NCBI GenBank assembly: GCA_902786015.1
Contig: CADAAU010000014.1
Span: 1-64,000 of the forward strand
Direction: 5' to 3'
Length of the DNA stretch: 64,000 nucleotides
Source: an uncultured Coriobacteriaceae bacterium
GTDB taxonomy: Bacteria > Actinomycetota > Coriobacteriia > Coriobacteriales > Atopobiaceae
Every line of letters begins with the position of its first letter. The stretch's first letter is position 1. The notes below the pieces were generated by a model. That model was not told the DNA's origin, made no database searches, and saw nothing but the letters and a program-made list of their open reading frames with translations. Position numbers and translations under genes: made by a program. Below, one piece after another: positions 62,218 to 64,000 of this stretch.

Positions 62218-62475
62218 TTACATGCCAGCAATGGTGCCGACAGGGAACGTAAGTGCCATGACACAGATACAAATCCCAAAAATCACGGCAAAGATAACCG
62301 TCAGGCGATCCAGATTCTTTTCCCAGATGCCCGACCCTGCAGTGGCGTTGTACATCGATGAGGCTATCATGTCCGAAACACCGGTGCCCTTGCCAGAATG
62401 CATAAGAATCAAGATGACGGTGAAAACGGCAGAGATAGCCATGATGATGAGAAGTGCAATATTAAGAGGACTCAC
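62218..62475 (-). CDS. secG: Preprotein translocase subunit SecG
   Basis: About 85 residues. Two membrane helices (~4-25 and ~55-75) joined by the family loop ILMHSGKGTGVSDMIA...G...WEKNLDRLT. Helps SecYE move proteins across the membrane. The start is taken as GTG at 62475, because AAGGAG lies 8 bases upstream and homology begins there; an ATG 12 codons earlier has no site. Confidence 0.88.
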   Translation of the reverse strand: MSPLNIALLIIMAISAVFTVILILMHSGKGTGVSDMIASSMYNATAGSGIWEKNLDRLTVIFAVIFGICICVMALTFPVGTIAGM

Positions 62476-62613
62476 TGTGGAAACTCCTTGGTTGGCCGAC
62501 AGAACGTGCAAGATAAGATACTAGCACAAATAATCCATGAATTGCAAGAATTAAATTATGGGAGAAATCACCAAGTGGAACAAGCGTTACTGCGTTACTG
62601 TTCCCTCCTGGAG

Positions 62614-62676
62614 GCGAGCGATGGGGATACCCCCTTTTGCCTGAGTGAGGCAAAAGGGGGTATCCCCATCGCTCGC
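62614..62676. terminator. 29-bp perfect hairpin between nadBC and secG
   Basis: Arms 62614-62642 and 62648-62676 with a 5-base loop (GAGTG); contains ATGGGGATACCCCCTTTTG. It starts 12 bases after the nadBC stop and probably ends that transcript. No T-run outside the stem, although the stem itself has T4/A4. Confidence 0.85.
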
Positions 62677-62687
62677 ACCAAATGACA

Positions 62688-64000
62688 TTACCCAAGCACC
62701 TGCAAGTTCTTCATGCTCATGTCGAGAATGCCGGCCGAGTGAGTAAGCGCCCCACACGAGATAACGTCTACCTTGAGGTCGGCGATGTACTCAACGTTTT
62801 CGCGCGTAACGTTGCCGCTGATCTCGGTCATGGCACGGCCTCCAATAAGCTCTATGGCCTCCTCCATGTGCGCGTGGCTCATGTTGTCGAGCATAATGAC
62901 GTCCGCACCTGCCTCGACGGCCTCCTTCACCATTTGGATGCTTTCGCATTCGACCTCGATCTTTATCATAAAGGAGCAGCGCGATCGAGCCATGCGAACG
63001 GCATCCGCCACGCTGCCAGCCGCCTCAATGTGGTTGTCTTTTAGCAGGATGGCATCAGAAAGGCTCTGTCTATGATTGCCTCCCCCGCCTATGCGCACGG
63101 CCATCTTGTCGAAGACGCGCATGCCGGGCGTCGTCTTGCGCGTGTCCACCAGCTGTGCCGTGGAGCCAGCTTCCTTTAGGATGTCGACAATCTCTCGCGT
63201 ATACGTGGCCACGCCACTCATGTGCTGTAAATAGTTAAGGGCTGTGCGTTCGCCCGACAGCAGCGTGCGCACGTCGCCTTCAATCGTCGCAAGCATCTGC
63301 CCCTTGCGAATGCGGTCTCCATCCCTCACGAGCGGGGTAACCGTCGTCGTTGGGTCCAGAAGCTTGAAGGTGCGCACGAAGATTGCCATGCCCGCCAAGA
63401 CGCCATCCTGCTTGCAAAGCAGCTCCACGCGGGCTTGCCTGCGGTCGGGAATAACAGAGTCGGTCGAGAGGTCCCCGCCAGGCATATCCTCCTCGAGCGA
63501 GGCGCGAATGTGCTTCTCCATTACCATGTTGAGCGTCGAGGGATCGACGCGCGGCAACTGCTCACGAGTGTGGTCCGCGATGATCTTTTCTGCGGCACGC
63601 TTTGCAAAGACGAGACACTCGAGCAGGCTGTTTGACGCAAGACGATTGCGGCCGTGAACGCCTGTGCATGAGGTCTCGCCAACAGCAAACAGGCGCGGCA
63701 TGGTCGTCTCGGAATTGGAATCGACGTGTATGCCCCCCATAAAATAATGCTGCGCAGGCACGACGGGAATAGGTTCCTTGGTGATGTCATAGCCCTTCGC
63801 GAGGCAATACTCGTAGATATGCTTAAAGTGCGATGTGATGATCTCGTTCATTACGTTTTCGAACGAGAGCCATACGAACTTGGATCCTTCGCGCTCCATC
63901 TCGTCTAGTATCGCTTTGGCCACTACGTCACGTGGCTGCAGCTCGTCCGTAAAGCGCTCGTAGCGCGAATTGAGCAGCACCGCACCCTCACCTCGGGCTG
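62688..64000 (-). CDS. NadB-NadC fusion: L-aspartate oxidase and quinolinate phosphoribosyltransferase (3' part)
   Basis: The frame stays open to the right edge, so the N-terminal part is outside. The visible first ~135 residues are the end of the FAD domain of L-aspartate oxidase: VPAQHYFMGGIHVD, FAVGETSCTGVHGRNRLASNSLLECLVFA. Instead of the usual NadB helical C-terminal domain, residues from ~150 on are a complete quinolinate phosphoribosyltransferase: EDMPGGDLSTD, GERTALNYLQHMSGVAT, DTRKTTPGMR, GGGGNHRQSLSDAILLKDNH, EVECES, MLDNMS. So one chain carries the first and third steps of de novo NAD synthesis; nadA is not visible and may lie outside. Confidence 0.9.
   Translation of the reverse strand, partial: ARGEGAVLLNSRYERFTDELQPRDVVAKAILDEMEREGSKFVWLSFENVMNEIITSHFKHIYEYCLAKGYDITKEPIPVVPAQHYFMGGIHVDSNSETTMPRLFAVGETSCTGVHGRNRLASNSLLECLVFAKRAAEKIIADHTREQLPRVDPSTLNMVMEKHIRASLEEDMPGGDLSTDSVIPDRRQARVELLCKQDGVLAGMAIFVRTFKLLDPTTTVTPLVRDGDRIRKGQMLATIEGDVRTLLSGERTALNYLQHMSGVATYTREIVDILKEAGSTAQLVDTRKTTPGMRVFDKMAVRIGGGGNHRQSLSDAILLKDNHIEAAGSVADAVRMARSRCSFMIKIEVECESIQMVKEAVEAGADVIMLDNMSHAHMEEAIELIGGRAMTEISGNVTRENVEYIADLKVDVISCGALTHSAGILDMSMKNLQVLG

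Overview
The window is from a moderate-GC (mid-50s percent by eye) Gram-positive-type bacterium, most likely a host- or gut-associated member of the class Coriobacteriia; I cannot fix the genus. This rests on lipoboxes followed by Ser/Thr-rich linkers, an LTA-synthase-like sulfatase, a subtilase with ChW repeats, a bile salt hydrolase, tandem-ACT/PaaK pairs, amino-acid transporters fused to signalling domains, and tRNA genes with encoded CCA. No phage, insertion sequence, CRISPR array or rRNA was found.

Region by region. 1-2.6 kb is a damaged island: a much more GC-rich PD-(D/E)XK-type gene frameshifted by a 29-bp tandem duplication, then an Ltp-repeat gene and an AIM24-like gene that have both lost their 5' ends against each other. 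2.6-15.5 kb is a transport and signalling block on the minus strand: an SLC1-family symporter with an N-terminal RsbW-like domain, a 1456-residue APC permease-GGDEF-REC-GGDEF-EAL-PAS fusion, a lipoprotein, tRNA-Val, an ABC exporter, and a polar amino-acid ABC system in which two substrate-binding domains and the permease are one chain and the ATPase carries a C-terminal RsbW-like domain. 15.8-21.3 kb holds an ANL-type AMP ligase with a Met-rich tail, a soluble hybrid histidine kinase and an M15 peptidase lipoprotein. 21.3-27.6 kb looks like sulfur/amino-acid metabolism: an Rrf2 regulator divergent from metY, a long mannose-6-phosphate isomerase, and an amino-acid ABC transporter.

27.6-31 kb is rich in repeats: two copies of an inverted-repeat-bounded element next to stop codons, three tandem 63-bp hairpin repeats, a two-gene cassette of unknown role and a bile salt hydrolase. 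31-49 kb carries surface proteins (InlB-type repeat, LTA-synthase-like, 3D-domain coiled-coil, ChW subtilase) and housekeeping or metabolic genes (recQ, malY/patB, OhrR-like MarR, paaK plus ACT, acylphosphatase, GH32 invertase). 49-56 kb has an iscS-mnmA-release-factor-like operon, tRNA-Gly and tRNA-Cys, a SpoIIE/STAS-RsbW partner-switching module, a second tandem-ACT gene and tRNA-Leu. 56-62 kb is an oppABCDF operon; 62-64 kb has secG and the 3' part of a nadB-nadC gene fusion running off the right edge.

The most unusual signal is that two unrelated amino-acid transport systems carry the same kind of degenerate anti-sigma-kinase-like (GHKL) domain, close to a permease fused to c-di-GMP enzymes. 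This suggests uptake components used directly as signalling devices. The sequence supports the architecture; the function is inference.
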